Positions 53,101 to 63,301 of a DNA stretch of 64,000 nucleotides are shown piece by piece. The position numbers and the translations under genes were made by a program. The notes under the pieces are model-generated. The model saw only the letters and a list, made by a program, of their open reading frames with translations. It was not told where the DNA came from and made no database searches. Position 1 is the stretch's first letter; each line of letters begins with the position of its first letter. Source of the DNA: Ampullaceana balthica (Eukaryota; Mollusca; Gastropoda; Lymnaeidae); the NCBI GenBank assembly GCA_944989445.1, contig CALYLW010000492.1, positions 151,501 through 215,500 of the forward strand, written 5' to 3'.

Positions 53101-56100
53101 GAGATGACAGACTTTACAAAGGTAACTTCATTATATTTCTTGGTATTTTGTAGTTCAATTTCCTTTTAATATTTTTTAACATTTACAAAACGACAAAATC
53201 CCAAAAGGCAGAACAACTTAGTCAGAGATAATGTATAAAACTCCTATTTGTTTTTGTAAAAATTATAAAAATGCCTCAAAACAATTTCTTTTTTCACATT
53301 TACCCTTGAATATTAAGTAAAATAACTCTGATAAAAATTGATATCATAGAATGTACTCTGATTACTCAAATTTATACTAAGCACGTTCACAAAAAACTTT
53401 TCACTTTAAAAAACTTGATGATTTCACCCACATCAAGTTAAAATTGTTCCACTATATAAGGGTTCTACGGTAGACTAATAAAACAGCACTGGTATTTATT
53501 TTAAGCTGAAAGAAAGCATAATTTATTTGAGAAACAAATTTTTAATATCGTGTGATTAATTAGCTATGTGCTGTTGAATTAGGGCTAGTTTTAGTGGATT
53601 TATGATTGTGTAATTTAAGAATGTGCATATTTTACTATTTTTGTACTTTTATATGCTCATTTATAGAGCACAAATTATGTTATAGCAGGATTTTAATGTA
53701 TATGACATTTTTGTGCAATGATATTTGTGTTAATCATTTTTTATAAATAATTGAGATAGACTATACAGAAGTTTCATTTGTAGGCCTAATCATTGGACCC
53801 TTATGTAAAAGACATAATTTATATAAATTAAAAACATTGCTTTTAACAGGGTAGCGTACCATGCTTAGAAACAGCCAAATTGAATGCTGCCATGTTTTTA
53901 CAAAGTCAGTTGAGCTCACTTGACCAAGACAACATTTTCTTTATGGCTATAACAGCCTATGCCCTATCTCTGACACCAAGTTCCCGTGACATTGTCAATA
54001 AACTCTGGCAACTCAAAAGAAATGACTGTAAGTGTGTTTCTCATTTAAACATTTTTGTTTGGACTAAAAGAAGTTCATTTGGTTAAGTTTTTTTATTTTT
54101 ATTTTATCATCTGAAATTAGTTAATAATTATAATTAGTGGAGATATCATGTTTTTGTATGAAACAATATTCTTTCTCTGTTCATTTTTAAAAAGAGATTA
54201 TGTTTAAAAAAAATACTTTCCTTTAAAAAGGTGTTATTGCCATTCCACTCATGTTTTAGAAAGTGCAAAATCACACCAATAAAATAAGCTTTCGAGTGTT
54301 ACATTACTGTTACACAAAATGTGACAAATAATTGGATGATATTTACTGTATATTCTAGTGTATAAGATGACTTTTTAACCCCTAAAAATTTTCTCAAAAG
54401 TCCGGGGTTGTCTTACACGCCGGGTATCGTCTTATACAATGTTCTATCATACGACTGTTCGTTCCGTTCCGTGGTTAGATGGAGGGGCAACTGGGGAGAC
54501 GGGGAGAGCTGACTAAGTTAATCCAAGCAGCCTTTGTATACAGGTGGAGAGAAAATACGTAGCTTGCTGTGATAGGCTGGTTCTGTACAGTAAAGCACAA
54601 AGTAAAGCACAAGTGTCTGTATATACAGTAAAGCACAAAGTAAAGCACAAGTGTCTGTATATACAGTAAAGCAGAAGTATATGGACAGTACAGCATCAGT
54701 GCCGTAATACTGAAAGCAAATATGATGTTTTTTAATTTTTATTTTGTGTGTGTTGGAAGAGGGGTGGTCTAATACGGCGAAAATAGCTTAAAACCAATAT
54801 TTTAACAGGAAAAGTAGGGGGGTCGTCTTATACGCCCAGTCGTCTTATACGCCAGAATATACAGTACTTAAATATAAAAAGCTATAATTAAAAAAAGTGT
54901 GAATTTGCAAACATTTAATGGTAATAATTAATAGAGTCCCCTTGAATGATGTTATGTAAGAAACATAAATATAGGTTATGAGCTATATATAGAATTAAGT
55001 ATTGTAAAAATCTGTCACAGCTACAAGCTGCAATGAGAAACTTATTTACTTGGCAACCAAACATAAGAGTTTAAAGCTTTCGAAAAACTTCTTCGGAGCA
55101 TTTATTTTGTCTAGTCTAACTGTAAATTTATTGTAAATCTGAATTAAACTATATTTCTCATTAGTTATGACTGTCATTAAATTTCATTCCTTCATCAAGT
55201 AACATAATTTCTGACATTTGTACCCAGCTGACTACACTTACTTTGCTGACCAGTTAGTGTATGAAAACCCATCTGCCATACAAAACAATGTCAGGTACTT
55301 GATGCCTCGCCAGGAACTTATGAATGATGCATATGCTGTACAAACTACTGCATATGCATTAATGGCCCACATCATGGCAGAGCGTGACTCAAAAATTGAG
55401 AGAGATATGACAATGACCTGGTTAAACACAATGCGAAACTCTTTTGGTGGATTTTCTTCTACACAGGTATGGAAAGTATCAATATTCAGTCTAACATTGT
55501 ACAGTTCATGGTTGGTTCGTATTCTCCATCTGTATTCATTCTTTGCTGGTCCATATATTTTCCAGAGAAACAATAAATCAATTACTCATTTAAAATATTG
55601 CATCTATTAGATTAGAAAATAGGACTGTGACTAGGATAAGATCAACCTTGGTAAATCAACAAAAGACAGTTATAATATAACTAATGGAGAGAACTAGTGA
55701 AAAAAAAATGTGTTTTTGTTATGATTTCATACTCACTTGTTCCACAAAGATTATAAATGACAATATTTTAAATTAGTTTGTATACAATTAACAAAATTTT
55801 GGATGCAAGAAATATCGGTATATTTTTGTGTAATTTTAAACTCATTACAATATTGTATGTAAACGATTATTTACCAAATTGCATATTAACCTTTTGAACT
55901 TTGACTTTTAACAGGACACAATCGTGGCCATGGAAGCACTATGGCAATATACACTGAGGGACTTCCATCGCAATGAGTTTGATATGTCTGTTATACTTGA
56001 GTCCATGGGTTCTCCTGGATGGCAGACTGTCATACCAGTCAAGAAAAATAACTTTACGCGACTTAATCAAATTTTTGTATGTTTATTTTTTGTAATTTTT

Positions 56101-59100
56101 ATTGTTTATAATTACATTTTAAAGTTTTTATTATTTTATTCTGCAATGGTATTAGATTAGTTAAAGTAAGAGTGTACAAACTTCTATATATTATACTGCT
56201 TGCAAATGAACTTTAATTATTAAAAAATTATAACATCAATATAAACTTAAAATTAACATATTACAAAAGTATTTTTTTAACATAATGTCTGTAGCTACCA
56301 ATGAATCAAGTATTTGGTTACGTCATTCCATCAGCTCGAGGGGTTGGTAGAGCTATGTTACAGGTAAAATGACATTGTTTGTTTTACAGTTATCAACTTT
56401 GATACGTTAAAATTTATTGTGGCTGTAATTTAATGTTTTCTCTAACGAGTTTTTTATTGCCATAATATGTTGTTTTACTTGGTAATGCTGTAAACTAAGT
56501 AACACACAGCCGATACTACATCAGGAGTAACATTGAATTCACCCTTGGCTAACTGTTGCACCTCAAGTAACATATTTCTCTCACCCACAGCTAACTGTTA
56601 CAGCCAATGTTGAGTACGAGGAACTCATGAAGACCCAACAGCACATTAACAATAAAGCAGAAAATGATGTCATTCCATTCTTTGACCTACAAGTGCAGAC
56701 CAATTGGGGAGGACGAAATGACTCCATCATGTTAATGACCTCTTGTGTCAGGTATTTGATGAACTTAATTAGAGAATTTTTGTTTTTTAAATCCCTTATA
56801 TTAACTTCACCGCCGTCTCTGTCTCTTGTCTTGGGCACCGCGGAAAAACAGAAGTAAAAAATGACCCACTTCCCGTCATGCCAACGAACTAAAATTTGGC
56901 ACACGGACCCGTGTCACCTAACAATGCATTGTATCAAAATTTCAGATCGATCGAACGGACAGTTATTAAATTAATGCATTTTTAGTTTATCTATATGAAC
57001 TATATGTAGCGGTCGCTATCGTTTACATTTTACGGATCACTTGACTTCACCCCAGCCAGACGTGAACACATCTCGTGTTTTAACCAGGTGTACCGGCGTG
57101 CTTTTGTTTACATTTTGCATGTCACGCTGAGCTCAGTCCAGCGATCGGTGACAAGACCTTTCCTCTCTCCCACCCCCTCCCGGGTTAAAAGCAAAGGGGA
57201 GTTAAGACAGATTCAGTCTGTAAATATTTGTCGCGTTTGAACATAATCAATACTTTTAGTTATGTCTCGTATATAAGGGATTTATAGTAACTAAAACTTT
57301 GTTTTTACGTGTTTGTTTTATTAAACACTGACATTCAAAGAACATTAAAGAATAAACCCTTGAAGTTTGTCGGGTATTATAAACAGAAATTTTCTTTCAA
57401 TGGGAACTGTAAAAATTATATTAAATTATTTATTTCTTCCCTATGGTCTTGCAAAGATATTGCGTATTCTTGTTTGTCTCTAGATTATTTTTTAAGCGAA
57501 TTGTAAGAGTTTCTTCCCTTTTTCTAACTGGCTACCACAGCTTTTTTTTTCCTTCACTGTGCTTTTAAAAACCTATAAAATAGTACAAATTTAGAGGCAG
57601 ATACAAACAAAGCTGACTTAGTTGGCCAGTTGTTTGCAGGGTCACTGACAAATGAAGGTGTCAGGTGCAAGTCTTGTCTGGGAAGGACAAGTATGACAAC
57701 ATTTTTTGTAATAAAAGGGTGATGACCATTGAATCTTACAAGTTACACAAAAGTATTCCTACCATTTAAAATATTTCAGTCCATTCTGTGGAATTAATAA
57801 CATTTATTATTAAAAAATGTGTTGGGGGTGGGTTGGAGGCGGAGGAGGGTAGCTAACACCACTGCATCAGCTTAATATTTAACACAGACATTCTGAGACA
57901 TCTTAGGTGTTCAAGAATTGTTTAATATGTTGTTTCAATGCCTTAGTGAAACAATATGCAAATGATTTACTGAAGAGTTAAACTATTTCAGCTGGCTTTA
58001 TACAGAACGTAGCTTAACCTCAGGTCTGGCTGTGCTGGAAGTAGACATACCCACAGGATACGTAGTCATGAATGACACTTTGAGATCTTATGTTCGTTCT
58101 GGTGTAGTGCCAAACTTAAAGAGAGCTGAGTTTTACAACAAGCAGGTCTTTTTCTACTTTGAATTTGTAAGTAATCTTAATTTGTCATAAATATTATATT
58201 TATAGAAATTCAGTATTTGCAGCAAATTTTTATTCAATGATAAATTTGTACTAATAAATTGTTCTGTTTAAAAAAAAACTGATGCCTATCATTAAAAAAA
58301 AATTACCTCTGAAAGTTCAAATTTAAAGTTAATGCCTTGAAATATATTAATAACTAGTGGAGTACTTCACCTATCCACAGTGTTGCATCCTTTCCCACAT
58401 AGAAAACAATTCCTGACATGTCTATTTAGAGAAATTCAGTGACCATTTCTACTAAAATATATTGCAACTACTTTTTCATTAAAAATGAAAATATTAATAT
58501 TTAAATTTATTGAAACTTTGACTATTTATATTAATTAAATGTAATCTACATTCTAGCTTGATCAAAGCAAGACCTGTGTGGATTTTAGAGCTGACCGTTG
58601 GTACCCTGTAGCCAACACAACAAAAGAGCACAGGATTCGTGTATATGACTATTACGAGCCAGGTAAAAGTTTCTTTGACCTGAAGTAATTTTGTATATGC
58701 TCATGAGAGCTAGGTTGTGATCTACACTAAGTGATAATCTGTGGAGCAAAACAACTTGTAAATATTTAATAAAACATGCTTGCATATAAATCCTCTCAAT
58801 TGAAACACTAATGATGGCATTAGATTTTTGGTTTAGTAAAATAGTTAAAATTAACAGTATGGTAAAATTCCTTTGTGCTTGTAATTAAATGTCATAAAAA
58901 GGAATAGTTAAATTATCAAAACACTGAATTTTTAAAACGACCAACTTGACTGAAATTTTAAAATGTCTTGGTGATACAAACTAAACATTGTTAATAATAT
59001 CTGATTTTTTTTTCAAAAACCTTTTACTTTTGATTCAGGTCTAAACTCAACATCTTACACATTGCAAATTTTTTAATTAAGTGGAACATTCTTGTAATTG

Positions 59101-59446
59101 GATTTTATAATATAATTAATATTAATAGACTATATCTCTCTAAATTTCTTACTTTGAGTAGAAAGCATCTGTAATTTAAACATTTAAAGGAATGAAGGTG
59201 ATTTAAATGCTTAAAAAGTGTGAAACTAATTAGTTATTTCTATTTCATCTACTAGGCATGCACAGGACCAGGCTGTACACTGTACAGAATCTTTTTTTGA
59301 TGAACATATGTTTTGTGTGTGGTTCCTACCAATGTCCGTACTGTCCATACTTCAATGCTGCCACAGTCCTCTCACTTGGTGCCAGATTTTCTTGGATCTT
59401 ACTGCTATTATTTATTGTACAGAGATTTATTCTTCAGCCTAGATAG
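38025..59446 (+). CDS. Mcr-like: Mcr-like (macroglobulin complement-related) protein, paralog B, 35 coding exons
   Basis: Spliced by hand to 4962 nt, 1653 residues plus stop; all junctions GT-AG, frame closed. Exons: 38025-38137, 38516-38705, 39051-39219, 40212-40282, 40477-40605, 41229-41268, 41428-41515, 41878-42115, 42788-43030, 43551-43739, 43986-44144, 44687-44749, 44932-45120, 46401-46550, 46871-47008, 47203-47251, 47782-47916, 48148-48256, 48494-48611, 49247-49366, 49664-49780, 50225-50362, 50614-50785, 50930-51118, 51479-51560, 51806-51986, 53020-53121, 53850-54027, 55228-55466, 55915-56076, 56295-56363, 56591-56751, 57992-58166, 58557-58662, 59256-59446. Same architecture as paralog A; in exon 13, 52 of 63 residues are identical. 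Mcr-type because of the LDLa module and the lost thioester. Could be named CD109-like in databases. Confidence 0.93.
38516..47251 (+). CDS. Mcr-like: Paralog B exons 2-16: macroglobulin domains MG1-MG6
   Basis: Residues about 38-739. MG1 contains IMAPRRIRAEQVFQVFATIL; MG2 contains ASLFIQMSRPIYRQEQIV, then DPSGIPVKRWQGL. The SGRPCVGN loop (exon 8) and [12 protein letters not shown] (exon 9) are kept. Exon 5 (40477-40605, 129 nt) equals exons 5 and 6 of paralog A joined without intron. The block ends at the SAGLLILTDADVTRLP strand; exon 16 is cut after CCA A at a GTGGGT donor, which the phase-1 LDLa exon requires. Confidence 0.9.
39318..39602 (+). mobile_element. tRNA-derived SINE, copy 1
   Basis: The head has pol III boxes: A-like GGTCGAGTGGCAGCGCACTGG and B box GGTTCGAATCC, resembling a Ser/Leu-type tRNA. 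The body contains GTGAAGGCAAGGGTTTGTTC and CCCTGAGTCACCCCGCTCCG. The 3' end is the hairpin CTTCTGCATAGAAGGAGCG and a (GATAA)n tail. Sense insertion in intron 3 of paralog B. Confidence 0.88.
40884..41042. mobile_element. Short MITE with TA target duplication
   Basis: 159 bp with ends TA|CAGTCAGACCAGTCTAAGTCGA and TCGACTTAGAGAGGTCAGACTG|TA; inverted termini of about 22 bp. Tc1/mariner or pogo-like. In intron 5 of paralog B. Confidence 0.82.
42296..42477 (+). pseudogene. Duplicated fragment of exon 5 and its intron start
   Basis: Copy of 40571-40711 placed in intron 8: ATGGCATCTGAAATATTCGT GTTGATGCTTTGTAGG corresponds to the last codons of exon 5 plus donor. Trp TGG has become TGA and one T is lost before the donor, so it cannot serve as an exon. 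About 40 bp of retrotransposon tail (ACAGACGCTCCTTCTATAC, reverse orientation) is inserted in the copy but not in the original. Confidence 0.85.
45907..46087. mobile_element. hAT-type MITE
   Basis: 181 bp with 13-bp inverted ends CAGTGTTTCTCAA/TTGAGAAACACTG and a perfect 8-bp target duplication GTCTAAAC (45899-45906 and 46088-46095). Interior G/C-rich, non-coding. In intron 13 of paralog B. Confidence 0.92.
46612..46795. repeat. Unclassified GC-richer block, possibly a decayed repeat
   Basis: A GC-richer segment (GGAGTGCGGACCGCACCAGA, several GTGACACC motifs) in the AT-rich intron 14 of paralog B. No frame, TIR or RNA signature that I can recognise. Confidence 0.35.
47300..47582 (+). mobile_element. 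tRNA-derived SINE, copy 2
   Basis: Same family and orientation as 39318-39602: box A-like GTTCGAGTGGCAGCGCGCTCG, B box GGTTCGAATCC, body CCCTGAGTCACCCAGCTCTG, hairpin CTTCTGCATAGAAGGAGCG and a GATAAGATAAGA tail. It starts only about 50 bp after the exon 16 donor. Confidence 0.88.
47782..47916 (+). CDS. Mcr-like: Paralog B exon 17: LDL-receptor class A module
   Basis: Residues 740-785, six Cys from C744 to C785 including ECFTDSHRCNGQFDGC and NDGADEWGC. Phase-1 introns on both sides. Two residues longer than in paralog A between the first and second Cys. It occupies the bait/anaphylatoxin position and has no dibasic processing site. Confidence 0.92.
48148..50785 (+). CDS. Mcr-like: Paralog B exons 18-23: A2M (MG7) domain and first CUB segment
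   Basis: Residues 785-1042. [17 protein letters not shown], then [18 protein letters not shown] and ISQELGLGIM correspond to the A2M domain; [25 protein letters not shown] and [15 protein letters not shown] follow. Every exon has the same length as in paralog A. Confidence 0.88.
50930..56076 (+). CDS. Mcr-like: Paralog B exons 24-30: thioester-fold domain with dead motif
   Basis: Residues 1043 to about 1390. The motif position reads RPYGSGEMVTFNFAYN: Ser1067 replaces the thioester Cys and Met1070 the Gln. Helices match paralog A ([28 protein letters not shown]). Exon 26 (51806-51986) is two codons longer and exon 28 (53850-54027) three codons longer than in paralog A. Intron 28 carries a 523-bp MITE. 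Confidence 0.92.
54344..54866. mobile_element. MITE with TACTGTATATTC inverted termini
   Basis: 523 bp in intron 28 of paralog B. Ends TACTGTATATTCTAGTGTAT AAGATGAC and, inverted, TACTGTATATTCTGGCGTAT AAGACGAC. The GTCTTA(T/C)ACGCC motif recurs in both arms. Inside is a tandem array of about 41 bp (GTAAAGCACAAGTGTCTGTA TATACA), roughly 2.5 copies. Confidence 0.8.
56295..58662 (+). CDS. Mcr-like: Paralog B exons 31-34: second CUB end and receptor-binding domain
   Basis: Residues 1421-1590: LPMNQVFGYVIP, then [53 protein letters not shown] and [10 protein letters not shown], the order of an A2M receptor-binding domain. Intron 32 (56752-57991) holds copy D of repeat X starting only about 37 bp after the donor. 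Confidence 0.9.
56789..57322 (+). repeat. Interspersed repeat 'X', copy D
   Basis: The most complete plus-oriented copy: starts AAATCCCTTATATTAACTTC, contains CACACGGACCCGTGTCACCT and TAACCAGGTGTACCGGCG, ends TATAAGGGATTTATAGTAAC and GTTTTTACGTGTTTGTTTTA. In intron 32 of paralog B. Confidence 0.8.
59256..59446 (+). CDS. Mcr-like: Paralog B exon 35: four-Cys segment and C-terminal hydrophobic helix
   Basis: Residues 1591-1653, TAG at 59444-59446. [17 protein letters not shown] carries Cys1609, 1612, 1617 and 1620. It is followed by a hydrophobic helix with an Arg near its start (GARFSWILLLLFIVQ) and the tail RFILQPR. Single-pass anchor favoured over GPI because of the basic end. Confidence 0.9.
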
Positions 59447-59504
59447 TTGGCATGAAGATATTTCAACTACATTACTTGTATATAGTTTGTTTTTATACAT
59501 GTGA

Positions 59505-59510
59505 AATAAA
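59505..59510 (+). terminator. Poly(A) signal AATAAA of paralog B
   Basis: First canonical hexamer after the stop, 59 nt downstream. Further AATAAA-like sites occur near 60040, so longer 3' UTRs are possible. Confidence 0.6.
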
Positions 59511-60848
59511 TGATTGAAGTTAATTTTTTTAAAGCATTAATTTAGCACTTTATGTCACTGCACACTTTCAAGGTAAACGGCATATCATAATATTCATATG
59601 CTTGAAAGAATGTAAGTGTATAAGAACTATTTAAATGTCTCATCTAATGTGGTGATTAAATAGTAAATACATAGTGGTGCTGTATTAAATTGTAAATAAT
59701 TTGGATAAAATGAAATCCATTTTTGAAATTCTGCTCTATGTTTGATAGAAAAAGGAAGTATTTAAAAAATTGTCAGCATTTGTATATCAGCTCAAATTAT
59801 TTCTTGCAGTTGAAATGAGGATCTAAGTTGGGTTGTTTTTTTATGACTAAAATGTATCTGAGGATTTCACATTGTAAAAGATGTTTGAACATGGAAATAT
59901 CTTATTCACATTTTGTCCACACGTTGTCTTGCTTACTAAATACATCTTTACTAGTCTTTACTAAATTTTTTTCTTCAAAATTTGCCTAAAATATTCACTT
60001 GAAAAGAATATATATGCTGCACTGTTTTGATCCTTATAAATAAAATAATAAAATGCTCATATTATTTAAATTTGATAACAATGGATTTAGAAGAAAAAAA
60101 ACAGGCCAGTAAGACCAATTAAAGAGATTTTCAATTTATTTGGTCTTATTTTTAACAAAAGATAGAGTGAACATTTAATTAAACAGAAGTCTGCAAGTAC
60201 ATATAATTGATCCAAAATAAACTTTCGCCTCTTAGATCTACCTTACCACCCCCACCCAAAAAAACAAAGAAAGTATACAATATGGATTTATAGGAAAGAA
60301 TTATTATTTTAAAAATAGTAATGGAATTTAAAGATTGCAATATCTATATGATCCTTATTCTTGTTTTTATCAAATAAGCATTACTACTATGAATGCATGA
60401 TGATCTTTTTCATTTCCTCTTATTCAGTCACAATTTCCATCAGATACACTGTATATTTCTTGCTTCCTTAAAATACTTCATATCTGTCAATTTATATTCA
60501 AGGCGGGGATCTGATTTAGTTGAAACACTGTTGTACTGCTTTTCACAGCTATGCATGTAGCAATATCTCAGTTATCTAAAGTTATGAATGCACCATTAAT
60601 TTCTTTTAGCCAGTTAAATAAACTTAAATTTTAACCTTTTAAATTGTAACCACATATAAACATATGTAGCTTCATCAGTTTGAAGTTTTACATATTTGAA
60701 ATTTGTTGTTGAATGTGTTCAGTGTATATTCATATTGAATTTATATTTTGTCAAACAATCGTTTAAAAAATATTCAAATTTTTAATGTATAATAATATAC
60801 TTTATTAAAGACAAATATGTATTTCATATTTGAAATTTCTGTGTCTGT

Positions 60849-61005
60849 GTGGAATGGGTTGCCTGACTAAACCAAGAAAACAAACACACTTTCATTTAAA
60901 ACTCTTATTAAATTGCAAGACTAGACATAAACCATGGATAAGCGTGGTGCACAATAATCTTCTATATAGAAGGAGTGTCTGCAATGTATAAGATAAGATG
61001 CTCTG
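60849..61005 (+). mobile_element. 3' end of the second LINE family, copy 2
   Basis: TGGAATGGGTTGCCTGACTA (the WNGLPE end of a LINE ORF, here with an in-frame stop), ACTAGACATAAACCATGGAT AAGCGTGG, hairpin CTTCTATATAGAAGGAGTG and a TATAAGATAAGAT tail. Homolog of 27390-27535. Confidence 0.75.
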
Positions 61006-61343
61006 TTTATTTTTCAATACTTTGAGTATTATAACTGATGTTGTTTGACTAATCTCAAGGAATGTATATTACAGTATCATTAAATCATATGTTTACAAAT
61101 GGATTTCTTGGGATGATTTTTCATTATGCAAGGAAACGGAAATGGATGGAAAATTAAATTTTAAAAACTTTTTTTTAATTACCCCAAATGCATAAATGTA
61201 TATTATATATAGCTTAGGTTTCCTTCACTTTTCACATTTGTTTTCATCTTACACTTCTTCCTATTTTTCCCTAAACCCCGGTGATTTCAAATATTTGAAA
61301 CCAAAGAATTTCAATATTCATAACGAAATGATTACCTGGTAAG

Positions 61344-61648
61344 GGGTCGTCCATAAATGACGTCACGCACCTAGGGGGAGGGGGGTGTTCGAGAAATGGG
61401 ATGTCACATCAAAACTTGAAACTTTAAATAAAAGTTACACTTAGATATTTGATTTCATACAATTTATTTTATGACATTTTACATGGCTTCACGCGTGTTA
61501 CCAAATTAGAGTGAAACCTTACACAAAATAAATACTTAAATGACAAAAATGTGATCTGAAAATGATTTTTTTCAAATAGAAAATACAACTAGTATAGCTT
61601 TGTGACGTCATATTGGAGGGGGTGGGTCTAATATTTTATGACGACGCG
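61344..61648. mobile_element. MITE with GGGGTCGTCCATAAATGACG end
   Basis: Left end AAGGGGTCGTCCATAAATGACGTCA with a G-rich run. The right end (GTGACGTCATATTGGAGGGG ... TTTATGACGACGCGTC) is a degraded inverted copy. A third, partial element of this type begins near 63930 and runs off the window. Confidence 0.65.
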
Positions 61649-63114
61649 TCAATAAAGAGTCTAAAGCTGGCATGATAAAGGTCAGTCTAGAGTCTAGACT
61701 ATAGATAAGTCGGAATCTCACCGTCTAGTAGGATAATGGCATGCATAGTACATGGGTTGATTTTATTTTTCGTTTTAAATAATTAGATCATCGCTTGTAA
61801 TATTAATATAATATCTATATATTGTTTCATCTTTGTCAAATGATGCTCCTTTTGTCCAGATTCCAAATAAAAAATAATTTAAAAATCTTCCAAACAGAAA
61901 ATTCTCCTTTCCGACGCCTATGGAGACGTGTTTTGAATGTCTCGTCAGCAACATAAAAACGTCCTCGTGTTTTTGGTCATTAGTGTCGCAATTTTGGGTG
62001 GTTTCAGAGGCTCTTATAGTCCAGGGTCGTGCAGTGGCCAAAACAGCCTAGTAAATAACTTGATTTACCCCGCTTCGGTGCCCCAGGGATGGACGTAAAA
62101 ACGTTTAATGTCATTTTTCTATTTTAAATTGGGTCCAAACCTTGGATGTCATCGGGATTTAAAAATCCTCGCGATTTTTACCTGGGTTAGTGTCTTTGCA
62201 AAACTATGTTGGTGTCCTCAAAAACCCTATACCCTTCCCTAAGTTAGCTTCCTGTTGGCAAAACTTTGTTGCTGACCATATAGAACTTGCTGCAAAAACT
62301 GTTCTCGAAGTAACGCTCACGACTTTGACAAGATAAATGACCTGACCAAATCATGACTTACATTATCGTGCTCCAAATGTCCGAATCAGATAATCCCCAA
62401 TGTTTGGGGGGGGGGCAGTTATGCAACAATGATACTAAAAAGGATTTTACAGATGTTAGTGCACAGACCATTCAAGAGAAACAGTTTTGAAGAACCGCTT
62501 GAGCCACGTCCATAAAAGGGAAATAGTTTAATCCTTTATTCTAATTGTTCTTAACACCATGCACCAAGTCACCTTAATTTTGTTCCGCTCATTTTGCCCT
62601 TGTGAAATGTATCCGTGACTGCCTACTGCGTTCATCTTGAAACCAATCTAATAGGTTAACAGGACGAACTAAATGGTAAATTAAGGCGAATAGAAATAAA
62701 CTTCTTTAAAATAAAAAAAAGATTAATTACTGTATATTTAATGCGGGTTTTGAATGCTTTTTATAGAGAATGTTTGAAATTCGTTAAATAAACATCAATT
62801 TAAATATGGGTTAACTCGAAATTTCTAGAAATGCCGAGAGTCATTGGAGCCGCCAGGTGGCATTTAAGTTTAAGCCCCACTACGCTATTTACAGAGTCAC
62901 GTAAGACACACCCAACTAAAACATATTTTTAAAGTAAAAGTAAAGACTCTGGATATAATATATGAGAGATCGCGCTTATAACTCATACAAATTCTCGTTT
63001 TTCCCGTCCGGAATTCGGAGATTGCGATTGCGATGTAAAGAATTTGATGCATTCAATAAAGTTAATGAATACTTGACTAATTTTAAATGGGCTCATTTAC
63101 CATTATATCTAGAA

Positions 63115-63301
63115 CAGTGCTTCTCAAACTTTTTAGTATTGCAGAGCAGCAGGAATTTTTTCCATTGCACCAGGGACCGGTGCACTATTTTCCCTGCACT
63201 GACAATTTTTTCTGTCCTTTTTGTTGAGAACATCTGCGGACCGGCAGCGGATGGCCCACGGACCGGCACCGGTCCACGGACCACCACTTTGAGAAGCACT
63301 G
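63115..63301. mobile_element. hAT-type MITE with perfect target duplication
   Basis: 187 bp with ends CAGTGCTTCTCAAA/TTTGAGAAGCACTG and the 8-bp duplication ATCTAGAA on both sides (63107-63114, 63302-63309). The GC-rich interior (GGACCGGCACCGGTCCACGG) is palindromic. A decayed 3' part of a related copy is visible at about 63785-63845. Confidence 0.92.
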
